A stretch of DNA of 64,000 nucleotides from Cricetomys ansorgei (GCA_026225945.1 JAMJFZ010001133.1:18603001-18667000), one strand, 5' to 3'. Counted from the stretch's first letter, positions 26,851 through 39,790 are shown. Notes: a model not told the origin generated them from the letters alone. Program-made: numbers and translations.

Positions 26851-27589
26851 AAATGTACTTCAATAGACGTGTCAGATTGTTTTGTTTTTATGAAAAATGT
26901 GGAAAGACTGACTTGGGAGGGCAGCAGGACTGTAAAATATAAACATGTTTAAAGGTACCAGTGGTCTCAGGACACATCTTTCTTATGAACCATACACAAG
27001 GTATTGCGGGATAGGCCCAGTCAGACGGCCTGCCACAGACTGAAGGCCAGGTAAGCAACACGGGGCGGGCATCCAACTACAGATGAACACAAAGACCCAA
27101 GGAAGGAAGAACTGGACCAACTATCAGGGCAATCCCAAAGAAATGTCTAGAACTTCAAGTCCAACCCTGCCCTCTGTGTAAAAGGCAAACCACCTGCTGA
27201 GCTACACGGAGGGGCCCAGGCACCCCTTTCAGGAGAAGTCCCCCAACAAAATCACAGTGGCAAGGAAATATAGGCAAGAGTACCGTACCGCAGAGGACAG
27301 GGACTCTGAGAGGTAACCCCCAGTTAACAGGCCTTAGGAGACTAGTTGAGCCACACAGAGACTTTCTCACAAGTAGATGTATGAGACACATGGGTGGGGG
27401 GACCCCAAGTTCTCTGAAGACATTCTGCTCTCCACTCTGCTTTGGGTAATTAGACTTGGGAAGAGAAAAACCCAACAAAGCATGAAGAACCAAGCCACTT
27501 AGGAGGTACCAGCTGAGCCTCGGGCGGGCGGCCTCCCACATGAGTTCCTCTTGCTAGACACAGAAAGAGCTCCTGACCAGTGGGAAAGC

Positions 27590-27725
27590 AGTTTGGGCTC
27601 TAGAGACTCACAGGTCTCTATTGAATTATTAGCCTCACTTCTTCTAGGTGTGCTACTTTGAGGAAACTGAGGAACCTCTCTGAGTCTTGATCCATTTACA
27701 AAACAGAGGTAAAGTCTTCTTACTG
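27590..27725 (+). repeat. MIR SINE remnant
   Basis: The plus-strand pattern tttgggctctagagactcac, aggaaactgaggaacctctc, tgagtcttgatccatttaca and aaacagaggtaaagt follows the second half of MIR. It is degenerate. Confidence 0.5.
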
Positions 27726-29152
27726 TACCAAAATATACAGAGAACTGAATGAAACAAACCAAATGAATCACACAGCCCAGTGGCTAGATAAAATCCCAGC
27801 TGGCATATTAAGAACGAGAGGAGCAAGCGTTCTATGCCAGGTCTCACACAATCTCACCCCAGCTTGATGGCTGAACCCCACAGATCTTGCTTCCTCATCA
27901 GAGAGGCACTGGCCACAACCATCTCCCAAATCTGCACCTTCTGCATCTTCATCTCCATACCCTGTCCAAACACCATCCCCTGCTCCCTGGCTCTCCTTGT
28001 CCCCTTAGTTTTATAGTAGAGAACCATTAAATACTTGAACAGTACCCACAGCTCAAAGGGGAGATCATGCTTCTCCAGCAGGGTCCCCCAACTGCCCACT
28101 CTCCTGCCCCATTGCTAAGCAGCCAGCTTGGGGGCTCCCTGACAGCCTCATCCTCACAGACACTAGCTCTGACAGGCCTGAGACAGCAGCCCCTGCTGGC
28201 CACTTGAGGGGCTGGAGAGCAGATTCCTTTATCATTCTTATGAACCCTGTCCATAGTCCAACACTCAAGCAGAGCCCAGCTTCCTGGAAGGGCCTGCTCT
28301 GGCCAGCCAACCCAGAGTGGCAAACTCTCAGGAACCCTCAATCTATTTCTAGGGGACCCCAAACACTCTCTGATGCCTATGCTCGGTGCTCTTTGAACCT
28401 CCCTACTGTTTGTGTAAGGGAATAAAATTAACTTTTATATGACATGGTATCCTGTGACTTTGCTATATGCTGGTTTTAATTCCAATAAGCTTTTGGCCTC
28501 TTTAGTCCGTGTAAACAATCATGAATAGAAATGGTTTTTTTTTTCTTTCCAATCTCTCTGCATTTTATCTCTTCCTTGCCTTAATGCACTGCCTACTATT
28601 CAGCTCAGTGCTGAATAAATGAGCTGATAGGTTCATCCACACCTTGCTGCTTAGGAAGGAAGCTGTTCGTCTTCAGAGATGAACTCCAAGGTCAGCTATC
28701 GATTTCTGAAGAGAAGGGTTTCCAGGCTGTAAAAGTTTTTGCATTGTCTTATTTGCTGAGAATTAACAATGCTGCTAAATAAACGGCCAGTGGTGCTTTC
28801 TGCACTAAGATGATCGCACGAATGCTCTTTCCCATTGCTAATGTGGTAAAACGCACTGTTGGATTTCTCCAAGAATGGGCTCGCCTTGCATTTCTTCTAT
28901 TTCACTTAGTCTAAGATCTATTAATACAAAGGAAATGCTGCTCTCTAATGTTTGAGAGCATTTGATCTGCAACCATGAAGGCTGCTGCTCTCATGCTTTT
29001 GTGAGTTTGGTGTTGAGACTATCTTGGCATTATTATCAAATAGTAAGTTTTCTAGGAATGATATAACTTCTCCTAAACTGAAAGAGTCAAGTGTAGACCC
29101 TTGGTGTTCTCTGAAAGTTTTCATTTTTGAATTCTCTTTAAAAAGCAAATAC

Positions 29153-29310
29153 AGCTGGTGTGGTGGTACAGGCCTTTAATCTCAGCACGTGGGAGGCAGA
29201 AGCAGGTGCACCTCTGTGAAATGTGAAAGCCAGCCTGGTCTACATCGTGAGTTCCAGGACAGCCAGGACTACTACGACTACAAAAACAAACAAACAAAAA
29301 ATATAAACAA
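29153..29310 (+). mobile_element. B1 SINE
   Basis: Clear plus-strand B1: agctggtgtggtggtacagg, cctttaatctcagcac, ccagcctggtctacatcgtg, agttccaggacagccaggac, with an AAACAAAC tail. It is inserted in the L1 remnant. Confidence 0.9.
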
Positions 29311-29355
29311 CCAACCAAATATAGGGCTAATGAGATTTTGAAACTCTCTCTCTGC

Positions 29356-29507
29356 TTTTTTGACACAGAGTTTCACTATGGAGTCCTGGCTGTCCTGGGT
29401 CTCAGTATGTAGACCAGGCTGGCCTCGAACTTAGAGATCCACATGCCTCTGCCTCTGCCTCTGCCTCCCAAGTGATGGGATTAAAGGTGTGTACCATCAT
29501 CGTCTGG
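29356..29507 (-). mobile_element. B1 SINE
   Basis: Clear minus-strand B1: the plus strand reads ggctgtcctgggtctcagta, tagaccaggctggcctcgaa, tctgcctcccaagtgatggg. It lies head to tail with the plus-strand B1 46 bp away, forming an inverted pair. Confidence 0.9.
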
Positions 29508-30035
29508 TTTAAAATTTCTCAGTAAACTTTTAAAATAATTTGCTTTCCCTCCGAAGTTGCTGAACATGCTGCCATAAAATTGTTTGCCCTGCTCTCTTTT
29601 ATTACTACTGGTGATCTACTGTTTTTTTTAATTTTTAAAATTAGTTTTAATTGGGTTTATCACTTTCTCGGGCTTTTCAGAGTCCACATTGTCCATCTGG
29701 CTTCTCAGGCTTGATGCCTCTTCCCTCTCTGTTTGCGTGGCTGTCCTCACTCTCTCTTCCTGAACCAAGGTGTTGGGGGGCGGGCGGTGTCACACAGTTA
29801 ACCCTTGTTTTCCTAGGGAGGCAGCGGCAAGTGTCCTCAGAACATTGCCTTAGATGGAACATGCAAATGCTAAGATTCTGGACTCAGTCTTAAAGTATTT
29901 TTTAAACACTTATGGTGGTAAGAGAGATTAGAGTCAGGCTATCATTTATTTCTCATTTAAATCCATACAAGTTAGAAAAGCATACTTTTTCATTGTTGTT
30001 GTTTGGGTTTTTTTAATTTCAAAAAATTGCATTTG

Positions 30036-30182
30036 TTTATTTATTGTTTATGTTGGAGTGTATCCCAACCAGGCATGTGGAGGTCAGAAGACAACTTGTG
30101 GATGTCTGCTCTTTCTTTCTACCATGGGGGCTCTGGGGATCCAAACTCAGGTGGTCAGGCTTTGTGACAAGTGACCGTTGTG
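30036..30182 (-). mobile_element. B3-type SINE
   Basis: The plus strand shows gtggaggtcagaagacaact, tgtggatgtctgctctttct, gggatccaaactcaggtggt and caggctttgtgacaagtgac, the reversed B3 order. Confidence 0.75.
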
Positions 30183-30224
30183 ACCCCAGAAGAACATACT
30201 TCGTAAGAACATACAATCTTCAGA

Positions 30225-30438
30225 GATTTTTTAAATTTTCATTCTGTGTGTATGGGTGTCCTGTTTGCAGTATGTCTGGGCACCACATGCTTTCCTGGTG
30301 CCACAGAGGCCAGAAGAGGGCGCTGAATTCCCCTGGGCCTGGGATGCACATGGTTATGAGCTGCCATGCTGAGAATCAAACCGAGATCCTCTGGAAGAGC
30401 ACTCAGTTCTCTCAACCACAGAGCCATCTCTCCAGCGC
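30225..30438 (-). mobile_element. B2/B3-type SINE
   Basis: The plus strand shows gccagaagagggcgctgaat, gagctgccatgctgagaatc, atcctctggaagagcactca and ccacagagccatctctccag, the reversed B2 order. It is inserted in the L1 remnant next to another SINE. Confidence 0.85.
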
Positions 30439-31556
30439 TTTTGAGATTCAATGGAATGTTTTCCTAGCCATGACATGACTGTGATTGTTGTTTGTTCTTG
30501 GAAAGAACAGTACACGGTGTTCTGATAAAGTCAATCAGGTGGTTAGCTAACAGTTTCCAACCTAACTGTAATCTGGGTACACCTGCTGTTTTTCTTACCT
30601 CCTTACTCTATCGATTACTGACAAGAGGTTGTAAATCTTCTTGTCTACATTTGTGGGCTTACCATGTTTCTATTTGATTTTGACAGGTTTGGCTTTAAGC
30701 ACATTGCATCTGTTACTAGGAACAAGCATCCAGGTCACTGCATCTTGTTGATGAACTGACCCTGATTTTATGAGGTCTCCCCCACCTCTCCCTTGCTTCC
30801 TTCCTTCCTACCTCCCTCCATCTTCCCCACCTCTCTCTAGAAATGCTCCTTGTACTGAAGTCCAATTTCTGTGACATTTAATGTTAACCTTGCTCCTTTG
30901 TTTGGAGTCTGTGTCAAATTTTATGGCATCTTGCATTTTTATTGTCTAACAATGTCTGTCTTTAATAAGAATGACACTTTACAACAGGAAGACTCCGTAA
31001 GTCCCCCATCTCCCGTGCCCCTGCTGCTCTGCAGTTCCCCTTAACCCATTACTCTCCCCATAGTACCATGACACTACTTTGTACGCTAAATGATGACCTC
31101 AGAGCTGAGCCCGTGGCCAACAGCTTAGCTACCTCCCTGGAGGGGAGCTGACCAAAGAATCAACAGATTCTCTCCATCCAGTTTCCTTTAAAGCATTATC
31201 CTTAGCCTCTGGCCACCTGAATTTGCCTAGGATTGGTTGTTGTTAGGTCTCAAACCTAGGACAAATGGCTGAGGTGCCTATTAACATGGCAAATCTGACA
31301 CTGGCTAAGTTATCCCAGCATCCCTACCTGTTACGGGGTCCTCCTGGCTGGCATGCCTGTCCCCTCACCTGAACTCTGCGGCCCAGGGGCTGAGCTGCCC
31401 TTCTCTGAGCTGTTCTTCCCTACTCTCCTTACCCTCTTGGTCCTGCTCCTGGTTCCTCTCTCTCCCTCTCCCCTTTGCTCACATGGCCAGGTTTACTTGG
31501 CCAGTCATGGTCATCTGGCCCCCTCCAGATGCCTCTGGATATGCTCTCCTTCACAT

Positions 31557-31710
31557 CTTTTGTTTGTTTGTTTTGTTTTTGTTTTTTGAAACAGGGTTTC
31601 TCTGTTGTAACTCTGGCTGTCCTAGAACTCACTCTGTAGACCAGGCTGGCCTCAAATTTATAGAGATCCACCTGCCTCTGCCTCCCGTGTGCACAACCAC
31701 TGCCCAGCTC
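31557..31710 (-). mobile_element. B1 SINE
   Basis: The plus strand reads ttgaaacagggtttctctgt, ggctgtcctagaactcactc, tagaccaggctggcctcaaa, gcctctgcctcccgtgtgca. The 3' (head) end is shortened by a small deletion. Confidence 0.9.
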
Positions 31711-31744
31711 ATATCTTAAAATAAACCTTCTCCTCAACCCATAC

Positions 31745-33110
31745 CTAGGAAGTCATATCTTCTTTTTGTTTAATTTTCATTTTGTTTATTTGAATTTATT
31801 TATGTCCCCTTTCTGGGACTCCAACTTCACATTGATCAGCTTGCCTTTTATCGTCCTTCATATTTCTAAGTCTTCAGCTGTTCCCCTCAAGTTCCCGATG
31901 GTTTTTCAGACAGTGATTTTCCCTATGCTAACATGTACTACCTGTCTTTGTATCTTTTCCTTCAATTCCTTAAACAACTTTAAAGCAGTGACTTCAAAAT
32001 CTGATTACCTATTGCAATGTTTCTGTTACCTCCTGATTGCTTCTCTTGTTTCCCCTGAATTATGGGAGTTTTCCTACTTCTTTTCACATTTTTTAATCAT
32101 GAGATGAAATATTTGGGGAAATGATTACATTTTGGTATCATCCTTTAATGAGTATTGATTTTTGTCTTGGTAAGTGTCTAATTTATTGGACATTTGGCCT
32201 GATCCTTTTGAAGCTTGTTTTTATAGTGAAAGAGGCTTCCCACTAGAGCCTACTTTTCCTGAAATCTCACCTCAGATCCCCATATGCCTTTAAGGTTTCC
32301 CCACTACAGCTAATCAGAGCCCAGTGCTCAGCTCTCCAGGAGCTGTTTTCTGGCAGGCTTCAGTGAATATGATCTGGCATGTAATTAGCTATGCATATGG
32401 CTAAAGACTTCAGAGGACCTCTATTCAGATTTCTGGAGCCCTTTCTGTGAAGATGTCTCTCCAGTATTCTGCCCTACAAATTCCAGCCATCTTAGTAGCC
32501 CTGACCTAATCTTTGCCTCCTCAGCAAACGGACTGACACTGTATGCCGAGTTCCGCTGCTCTCCACAAGAGTTTTAATAGTGTTTCCCGGCATGAAGCCC
32601 AGAAATTCTGGAGCTATGGATCCCAGTTCTGTGACGCCCATTTCCATTTTCTGAAAACAGTCATGTTGTATTTTGTCCTATTCTATACTTCTTTATAGTG
32701 AGAGAAGCAAGCTGGCACCATTAGTACCTTGAGGCTGGAAGCGGCTCACAGCAGCCATAAGTTGCTTCCCCTGCATCCTCTTGTACAAAAATCCATTCAT
32801 GTCACTGTGGCTATGGTGACTTTTAAATGCAGATTTTTCGGCATTAAACTAAAAAATTTCAAACATTCATAAAGCATCACAGATTATAGAATGAACTCCT
32901 ATACGCCTACCAGCTGGATTCCACAAATAATGTCTGCTAAATTTCCATTGTCACCCATCTATGCATCTCTCTAGATGTCCACCAGTTTATCCTCTCTTCT
33001 GGTGCAATTCTTAAGACAATCTGAAGAAATTCAAATGTCTTAATTTTTATAAAATTCAAATGTAGATCATATCAGTTCTTGATTAACATTTTTCTGTGAT
33101 TTCCACACTC
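31745..33110 (-). mobile_element. Ancient L1 (L1M-like) remnant
   Basis: The plus strand contains antisense L1M-like landmarks: tttctgggactccaacttca, ccctgaattatgggagtttt, tggcctgatccttttgaagc, and at the end tttcaaacattcataaagca. With the segment at 28430-31010 it probably forms one element in minus orientation. It is strongly decayed and identified from memory of the consensus. Confidence 0.55.
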
Positions 33111-33457
33111 TTAAGCTATGACCGAAACTCACTGCAGGCTCTACAAGGATCCATGAGATCTGAGCTCTGCTGGCCAGTCTCTCCTGTCTCGGCCTCCCCA
33201 AGCCCTCGGGTCCTTGCCATGCCAGCTGTGGTTAGTTCTTTCAGCCTCCACTGCCTCTCCCACCGCCCTATGGGGCTGTTTTTCCATTCCTCACTTCTTC
33301 AGGATACTTCCCACATACCTCAGCCATGCATCAGGTGCGCCCTCGGTACCATGTGTCCGTCTTTCAAAGCATTTCTACATTTCCAACATGTTCGCCTTCT
33401 CAATTAAGCATGCTTTATAAAGACAAAAACATTTAAAAAAATAAATCACCTCTCTAC

Positions 33458-33540
33458 ACAGTTCAGGCTGGCTTTGAACTCACGATTCTCATGCCTAACC
33501 CCTGTGCTAGAACTGCAAGCATGCATTACCATGTCCAGGC
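33458..33540 (-). mobile_element. B1 SINE fragment
   Basis: The plus strand reads ttcaggctggctttgaactc, acgattctcatgcctaaccc and gcatgcattaccatgtccag, the head half of a reversed B1. Confidence 0.6.
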
Positions 33541-35111
33541 CTCTACTTTGAACTCATTATAGTAACCCCATTGGCTAGTGCAGCACTTGCCAAATACATC
33601 TTCCTCTGTGCAGGCACTCAAAAATTACTCATCAGATGAATGGGAAAGTCATTCTTTTTAAGCAGAAGGGGAGAGAACTAATGCATAATGCAAATCTAAC
33701 TGGAGTGTCTGCTTTTTACTCAGCCGTGATCTGACTCTAACTAGATGTCACAGACGCTGTCTCCTGTGGACAAGGGGAAAACTCGTGCCTCAGATGCGTA
33801 CATGTGAGAATAAAACGAAAACCTCAAGAAGAAACAACTTCTGAACTGTAGACAGATGTCAAGCTGCCCCACAATACCAGTATCTAAGCCCTGGAAGCAA
33901 TTTTACTAGCCTATATAAGGGCACTGGACAGAAGAAAACAGCTGGCAGAAGCAGTAACAACTTTCGGGACAGCCATCGATGTATTTCTCACAAGAAGTCA
34001 AATTATTAAACTCATAAACATCCTTTTCGTTGTAGGCGACTGTGGGTGCCACCAACAGAATAAGGAACACACGGAAATTATGGCTTTAATTTCAACTACT
34101 AAGGTCTCGCCAGCTTTGGGAAGAGCAGAGTCTAAAATCACAGCAATGATTTCTACTCCCGAGGACTTGAGATGCGCAGACTCAGTAGTCGGCTCGGCAG
34201 CGCTGTTGCGCTTGACAGCCTTTCCCTTCTCCGAGGCTGCAAACAAGATGAGCACAGGCGGAGAGAAGATCGCTGACAGTCTGCTCTGCCGTTTGCCCTG
34301 GGCGAGACGGATGCCCAGGAGGGCACATGAGGCCAGCAGTGCCTCCCAGGTCCTCAGAGGCATTGGCTAGGTGTTATCAAAGAGAACGTGGTCAGGAGCA
34401 GATGATAGCCACAGCTGACAAGCGAGAGCACTCTACTGAATCCGTATCTGGAGCCTGGCTGCTGCCCACTGCTGTTGCCAGGGAAACAAAAGTCAGCTTG
34501 ATGGAACAAGCATCAGCTAAAACTTTTCTCTTACCTCATTTCCACTGATTCAACAGCCATTTCTATGGAAACAGCAGCTGCCAGCCAGCAGCAGAGCGGT
34601 TACACTTACTTGATAATGTCAGGTGTTGCTACCAGCCTGCAGACTTCTGGGACCATGGTACCCACAGCACTAAGGAGTCGGCTACGCAACAAGGAAGCCT
34701 AGTGTTCAGAGTAGATATGAATGTTTAGCTTGGTTCTTCACCAGAAAAGAGAAATTTGTCATTTTTCCATTTAAAGCCAAATTGGGACTTAATTTCTTAC
34801 TTTATCAAAGCTAAACCAATGGCCTTTCTAAAGGACTGCAGCTCTCCCAGTACCCCAACCCCAGTGTCAACCCCACTCACAGCATGGCTTGAAGTTCAAG
34901 GAGAAGGACAGCAGCTATGAGGAAAGGCTTTCCACACAGCCTCATCCAATCAAAGTGAAATTATGTAATGTTTTTGGAGTCTTTTGCTTCAAGTAACCCT
35001 CAGAGGTATCTCTAGCATTCCGGAAGCCTGGATATTATTACTAATCACACACAGAAGGAAAAACATAAGAGTAAGAAATCTCTGTAAGGAGTTCCCCACC
35101 ATCCCCTTTTC

Positions 35112-35250
35112 TAAGACAGTTTCTCTCTCTATAGCCTTGGTTGCCATGCAACTCACTGTGTAGACCAGCCTGGCCTTGAACTCAGAGAGACCTGCCTGCC
35201 TCTGTCTCCTGCATGCTGAGATTAAAGACATGTGCCACCATTCATGGTGA
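35112..35250 (-). mobile_element. B1 SINE
   Basis: The plus strand reads aagacagtttctctctctat, tagaccagcctggccttgaa, gcctgcctctgtctcctgca, gattaaagacatgtgccacc. Confidence 0.85.
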
Positions 35251-35934
35251 AGACTAGACTTCCATGTGTCATATTAATCATTTGCCAAAAGGGTTTTGAT
35301 GTCGAAGACGTAGGTTAGTCTCATTAACTCAGTACATTTCTATTCTCCAAGACGGGCTAACCAAGACCCTGGTGCTGTCCCTCTTTGCAAGCAATCTGAT
35401 TGCTCTCCGAAGACACAGATATGTCAGAGGTGTGAACACTTAAGGAAACTCTGCTGTTCACGCTGTAGATACTGGAAGGAAAGTTTAAATTGTCATCAAA
35501 AAATGCTGAATGACGATTCCCAGAGCATATGTTTTCACGCAGAAACACCTACAGGCGAAATAACCTTCTCCTTCCTCCTCCCCTCCCCTGGTGTGAGTCA
35601 GGATGCAAGCAGACACTAGAGATTTCCTAGTCTACAATGCCATGAATATAAATGGACCAAGGTCCAACTCATCATGCAGAAAGCCTGACTGTCCTGCAGT
35701 CTCTGTAGTGGCATTGCCACGCTCCTGCCCCATTTGCTCTGTGAGCCACCAGTCTTTAGTTTCACGAAACAAGCCACGCTTTGTCTTCGTCTAGGCCTGG
35801 TGTTTTATCCATTCAGAATGGAGTACAGGAAGTAAGTTTCAGGAAGCTGAATGGTTTTGGTTGCCCTTGCCTTTTTTACAATGCTTTGCTTTACTCAGTT
35901 GTCCCCCAAACACTTCAAGTTGAGATAAACAGAC

Positions 35935-36310
35935 CTGGTGATGGTTAATCTCCATTGTCAACTTGACTGGACTTGGGTTGCCCCAAAGGCATATCTCTGA
36001 CATGTCTGTGAGGGTATTCCCGAGAGGTTTAACTGAGAAGGAAAGAGCCATCCTGAGTGAAGGTGGCACCGTCCTGTGGGCTTGGGTCACAGGCTGAATA
36101 CGAAGGAAACAAGCAAGCTGAGTCCAGCATCTATGTCTCTCTGCTTCCTACTGCTGATGCGATGAGACCAGCTGCTCGTATTCATGGCCAAGCCTGCACC
36201 ATCATTATGGACTGATATCCCCTCAAACCATGAGCCAAAACAAACCTCTCTTCCTTAAGGTGCTTCTGCCGGAATTTTATCATAGCGAATGGAAAAGTAA
36301 CGAATAGCAG
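35935..36310 (+). repeat. Interspersed repeat of uncertain family
   Basis: The stretch begins gatggttaatctccattgtc, with caacttgactggacttgggt, atgtctgtgagggtattccc, ctgatgcgatgagaccagct, ccatgagccaaaacaaacct, and ends atggaaaagtaacgaatag. I recognise it as a mammalian-wide repeat type but cannot name it with confidence. Confidence 0.6.
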
Positions 36311-36909
36311 GAAACTTGGTAAGTCATTTTAGAAGAAGTCTGTGACTTGGTAGATTTGGGGCTTACCAGGACACACACAGGGACACACACACACGGACAC
36401 ACATACACACAATTAATTTAAAGCCGAATGCTTTTGAAATTACAGACACACAGGCCCGGTTAACACTCAGTTTTATGTCCTGAAAGCAGGCTTATGAAGA
36501 ACATTTATTGCCTGACAACATCCAAGGCCTGCTTCAGAGAACAGTTTTAAATAATTTTTTGTAAGATGTTAGCAAAAGCCTTGAATTTCCAGACCAATGA
36601 CAAATGACTTTAACCGATTATTTCAAGTAGTCCCAGGAGGGGATTTATGCAGTAATGTATTTTAGACATGATTGGCTTACATCGTTTACATACCTAGATA
36701 ATAGAACATTAAATGTATTATGTAGCTTTGATTTCTCACGAATACAATCTTGGCCAACTGTTATGGCCTTGCTTAGAAAGGCTGTCTTGCGCTAGATCTC
36801 CTGCATATTCCTCCTAGAGATTTTCTGATAGTTGCACCCAAGGGGTCTACATTCTGTATTCTCTAAAGGCTCCCTGGACTCCACACTGTTGGAACCAGCG
36901 CTGGCTCCA

Positions 36910-37010
36910 TGTGCAGACACCAGTGAGGGAAGAGGGAAGGATTTGACCCAAATCACACAAACGGTAAAAGGCAGAACAGACTCCCAACTGTGGTCACCTA
37001 AGCTGGCATG
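36910..37010 (-). repeat. MIR-like remnant
   Basis: The pattern atttgacccaaatcacacaa, aaaggcagaacagactccca, actgtggtcacctaagc resembles the reversed MIR core. Confidence 0.4.
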
Positions 37011-38095
37011 CTTGAGCACTGCCTCTTGGAAATGGCATTCCCTGCCATTTACATAAAAAGGATTCCTCACCATGTATAATGCCAACAACAATGACTTAGG
37101 TCTGCATAAAAAACACTTTACAACTGACAAACAACTCCCGTGTCCACGGCCATCTCGTGTGCCGCGGAGTACAGTATATGTATGTATAACAAGCACTTTA
37201 AGTCACTTGCTGGAAAATGCAGAAAGTTCTCCTCTTGAGAATTTCCACAAACCCTCCTGGACTGTCCCCACTTCACCAGGGGTGAGGCTGGGGGAGTAGA
37301 AGGGATCTGTGAATTGAAGATCAGGATATGCTAGAGGAGTAAAAGCCTTGAAAATATTTCTTACACACAGTTTTACATTCATTAGATGATTCCAAGCCAC
37401 GCTACGAGTCAGGGAGCAAGAGGGGATTATTTCTGTATTAGGGAAGAGGGGACTAAAGATCAGACTGACAGAGACCCATTGTGATTGTGGGATACCAACA
37501 GGACCAGGTCCAGGCTTCCTTGGGATTTCAGGAGCCTAAGAAGTCTCCTTTAGCCACTCAGACCTCAGCACCCCAGGGCTGTGGCAGATGACACAGGTAG
37601 ATCCTGAAGTAGAGAAGCAGGCTACAGCCTATGGGTACCACTGTCCCCTGGAGACTCCCCTGGAAATGCTATAGGACAGGCACCAAGGTGCCACTGCGTT
37701 CCCTTATGTGCATATACACTGAGGCAAACCTGGAGAGGGCCAGGATTTAAGGGAACAGCCTCAAAACTGAGCATTCCCCACGTTTCTGAAAAGCCAGAGT
37801 GAGAAGACAAGACACACGTCAACTACCTAGATTTCAGACCTAAACGAGGCAGTCTTTTTAGTTCTTTGCCCATCACAGGAACATGATTTCAAGGACAACC
37901 AAACGTTAAGCCACAGCACTAACTACAGGCCGTGCCAGCTCCTCCCACAGAGCACCGTCAGCAGAGACGGTGTCATCCGTACTCACGCTCACAGAGCGTG
38001 CAATTCATGAGCTTCAGTCTCACCTTGAGGAGGAAACAAAACAAAACAGTATTTTCAGAGATTCAGCCTCCAAATGCCTTAAAAATGTGCAAACC

Positions 38096-38222
38096 CCGGG
38101 CACCATGGCACATGCTTACCATCCTAGCACTCTGAAGGTTGAAGCAGGATAGCCACCAATTTGAGGTAAGGCTGGAATGAACAGCGAGAGGCTGTCTCAA
38201 ACACACAGACACACACACACAA
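38096..38222 (+). mobile_element. B1-like SINE, diverged
   Basis: The plus-strand pieces ccgggcaccatggcacatgc, ttaccatcctagcactctga, ggttgaagcaggatagccac end in gctgtctcaaacacacagac. Several internal regions have drifted. Confidence 0.6.
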
Positions 38223-38849
38223 CGAAAGGAGCTCAGTCTCAGACGCGTATGGCGTCAGCATCACCCAGCGCGTGCCCATTAGAAGGCCATACTGGCTGAC
38301 GTCTTGACTGAGGTACCCAAGATGGGATGAGACTCTTGTAACTCGGTGTTTTTGAAACTACATCTGTTATTCAGAAGTCCTTTAAGGGCTATGCCATGAA
38401 AACGTCTTCTGACATTTTGTGTCCTTCTGGTTTTACAACACCTCTAACGTCCCCTAAGGAAGAAAACGGTGAAGAATCTTAAGATCAAAGTAACAATTTT
38501 AAATCTGCTTTAACGATAACAATGAGTCAAAATGCCAATCGTAAAACGAGATGGGGAGCAGCCAGTCAGTACGGGGAGCACGCAGAGGCAGTGGGAGCGG
38601 CTGGGGCTGGGGCTCAGGCAGTTTTGCCTTGAGAGCCCCCAGCTGTTCCAGCTGCCGCACTTGCTATACAGCGTGGGCTCCAGTCTGAGGCCAAGGCTGG
38701 AGTCTGTGTCTTAGATGCCTTGACACCCCTGGCCTCTGGCCTAGAGCCAGGCCCCCATCAAGGACTGGAAGAATGCCAGCCAATCAGCTGCGTAGATCCA
38801 GTCCTGACTCCACCCAGAGCCTGCAGCAGCAGTTCTTACCAAAGTGGCC

Positions 38850-39216
38850 TGGGGAGCAGAGGGGAGTGTGCACCCCTAGGAGTCTAGGGGAGTGGGGGTA
38901 CACCCCCAAAGAGTCTGGGGGAGTGGGGGTGTGCACCCCCTAGGAGTCTGGAGGAGCAGGGGTGTGTACCCCCTTGGAGTCTGGGGGAGCAGGGGTGTGC
39001 ATCCCTTAGGAGTCTGGGGGAGTGGAGGTCTGTACCTCCTAGGAGTCTGGGGGAGCAGGGGTGTGTATCCCTTAGGAGTCTGGGGGAGTGGGGGTCTGTA
39101 CCCCCTAGGAGTCTGGGGGAGCAGGGGTGTGTACCCCTTAGGAGTCTGGGGGAGTGGGGGTGTGTACCCCCTAGGAGTCTGGGGGAGCAGGGGTGTGCAC
39201 CCCCAGGAGTCTGGGC
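38850..39216. repeat. 33-bp minisatellite, about 11 units
   Basis: Tandem units start gagtctgggggag at 38880, 38911, 38944, 38977, 39010, 39043, 39076, 39109, 39142, 39175 and 39207. Units of the types gggagcaggggtgtg and gggagtgggggtctg alternate over much of the array, so there is a 66-bp higher-order period. Because 33 is a multiple of 3 and the unit lacks stops, long frames run through it on both strands (PLGVWGSRGV on plus, LLPQTPRGYTP on minus). There is no start context, homology or splice connection to suggest translation. Confidence 0.95.
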
Positions 39217-39790
39217 ACACTGTGAGTGACAGCACATCTGTGAGCTGGGAAGTCTTCAGTTTGCTTTTCAACATTCAAATATTATTTGGTTTCTCCTTCA
39301 TAGTTCTCTTTTGATATAAAAATGATGCCTTTCAAAACTTGTTATCTTTCCCTCAAGATACATTTCAGTAAACTGTTTGGGGAGGATGTGTGCCTTTTCT
39401 TTTCTTTTTTTTTAACCCTCTAGCTTGGGTTCCTCCCACCTGTCATTATAATGGGACGCCCCTGCCCCCACCTCCTGCTTTTAGCTTCTTTAAACACTTC
39501 ACGATTTGGCTGGCTTGTACTCTGCTTCCTCATGCTGGGGCAACAGTCCCTGACCAGGGAGAACTAAAGATAAGGCATGTCACTGGCACTGTTAAAGTTG
39601 GTGGTTTCCATGGCCCCCGTCAGTTTAATTGGCTTCAGGAGACACTGGGCGCCAGGGAGCTCACCACACCATTGAGGCTGCTGGCCTTGTATGGGTAGTT
39701 CCTGTGGCTAGGTTTCTCCAACTGTAACTGCCACTCTCATCCTGACCCCAACTTCAGGCCACAGGAGCTCATAATGAGGAAGGTCTTGTC

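Larger units (their letters stand above)
28430..31010 (-). mobile_element. Ancient L1, ORF2-region remnant, broken by SINEs
   Basis: The plus strand shows a decayed antisense L1 ORF2: tatcctgtgactttgctata, then later cttgatga-type segments such as ttgttgatgaactgaccctg and tccttgtactgaagtccaat, and tttggagtctgtgtcaaatt. The L1 sense strand is therefore minus, the same as Cacna1d. Four SINEs (29153-30438) interrupt it. The correspondence is from memory of the L1 consensus and is clearest at 28430-28560 and 30740-30960. No intact frame remains. Confidence 0.6.

Noticed and set aside
34080..34370. 96-codon plus-strand frame starting MALISTTKV
   Set aside because: It has no recognisable domain, an opposite-strand frame of similar length, and single-copy intron sequence around it. 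A chance frame is the simpler reading.
38884..39314. Long overlapping frames (130-140 codons) on both strands
   Set aside because: They are produced by the 33-bp minisatellite, whose period is a multiple of three and whose unit has no stop. No splice link or homology supports translation.
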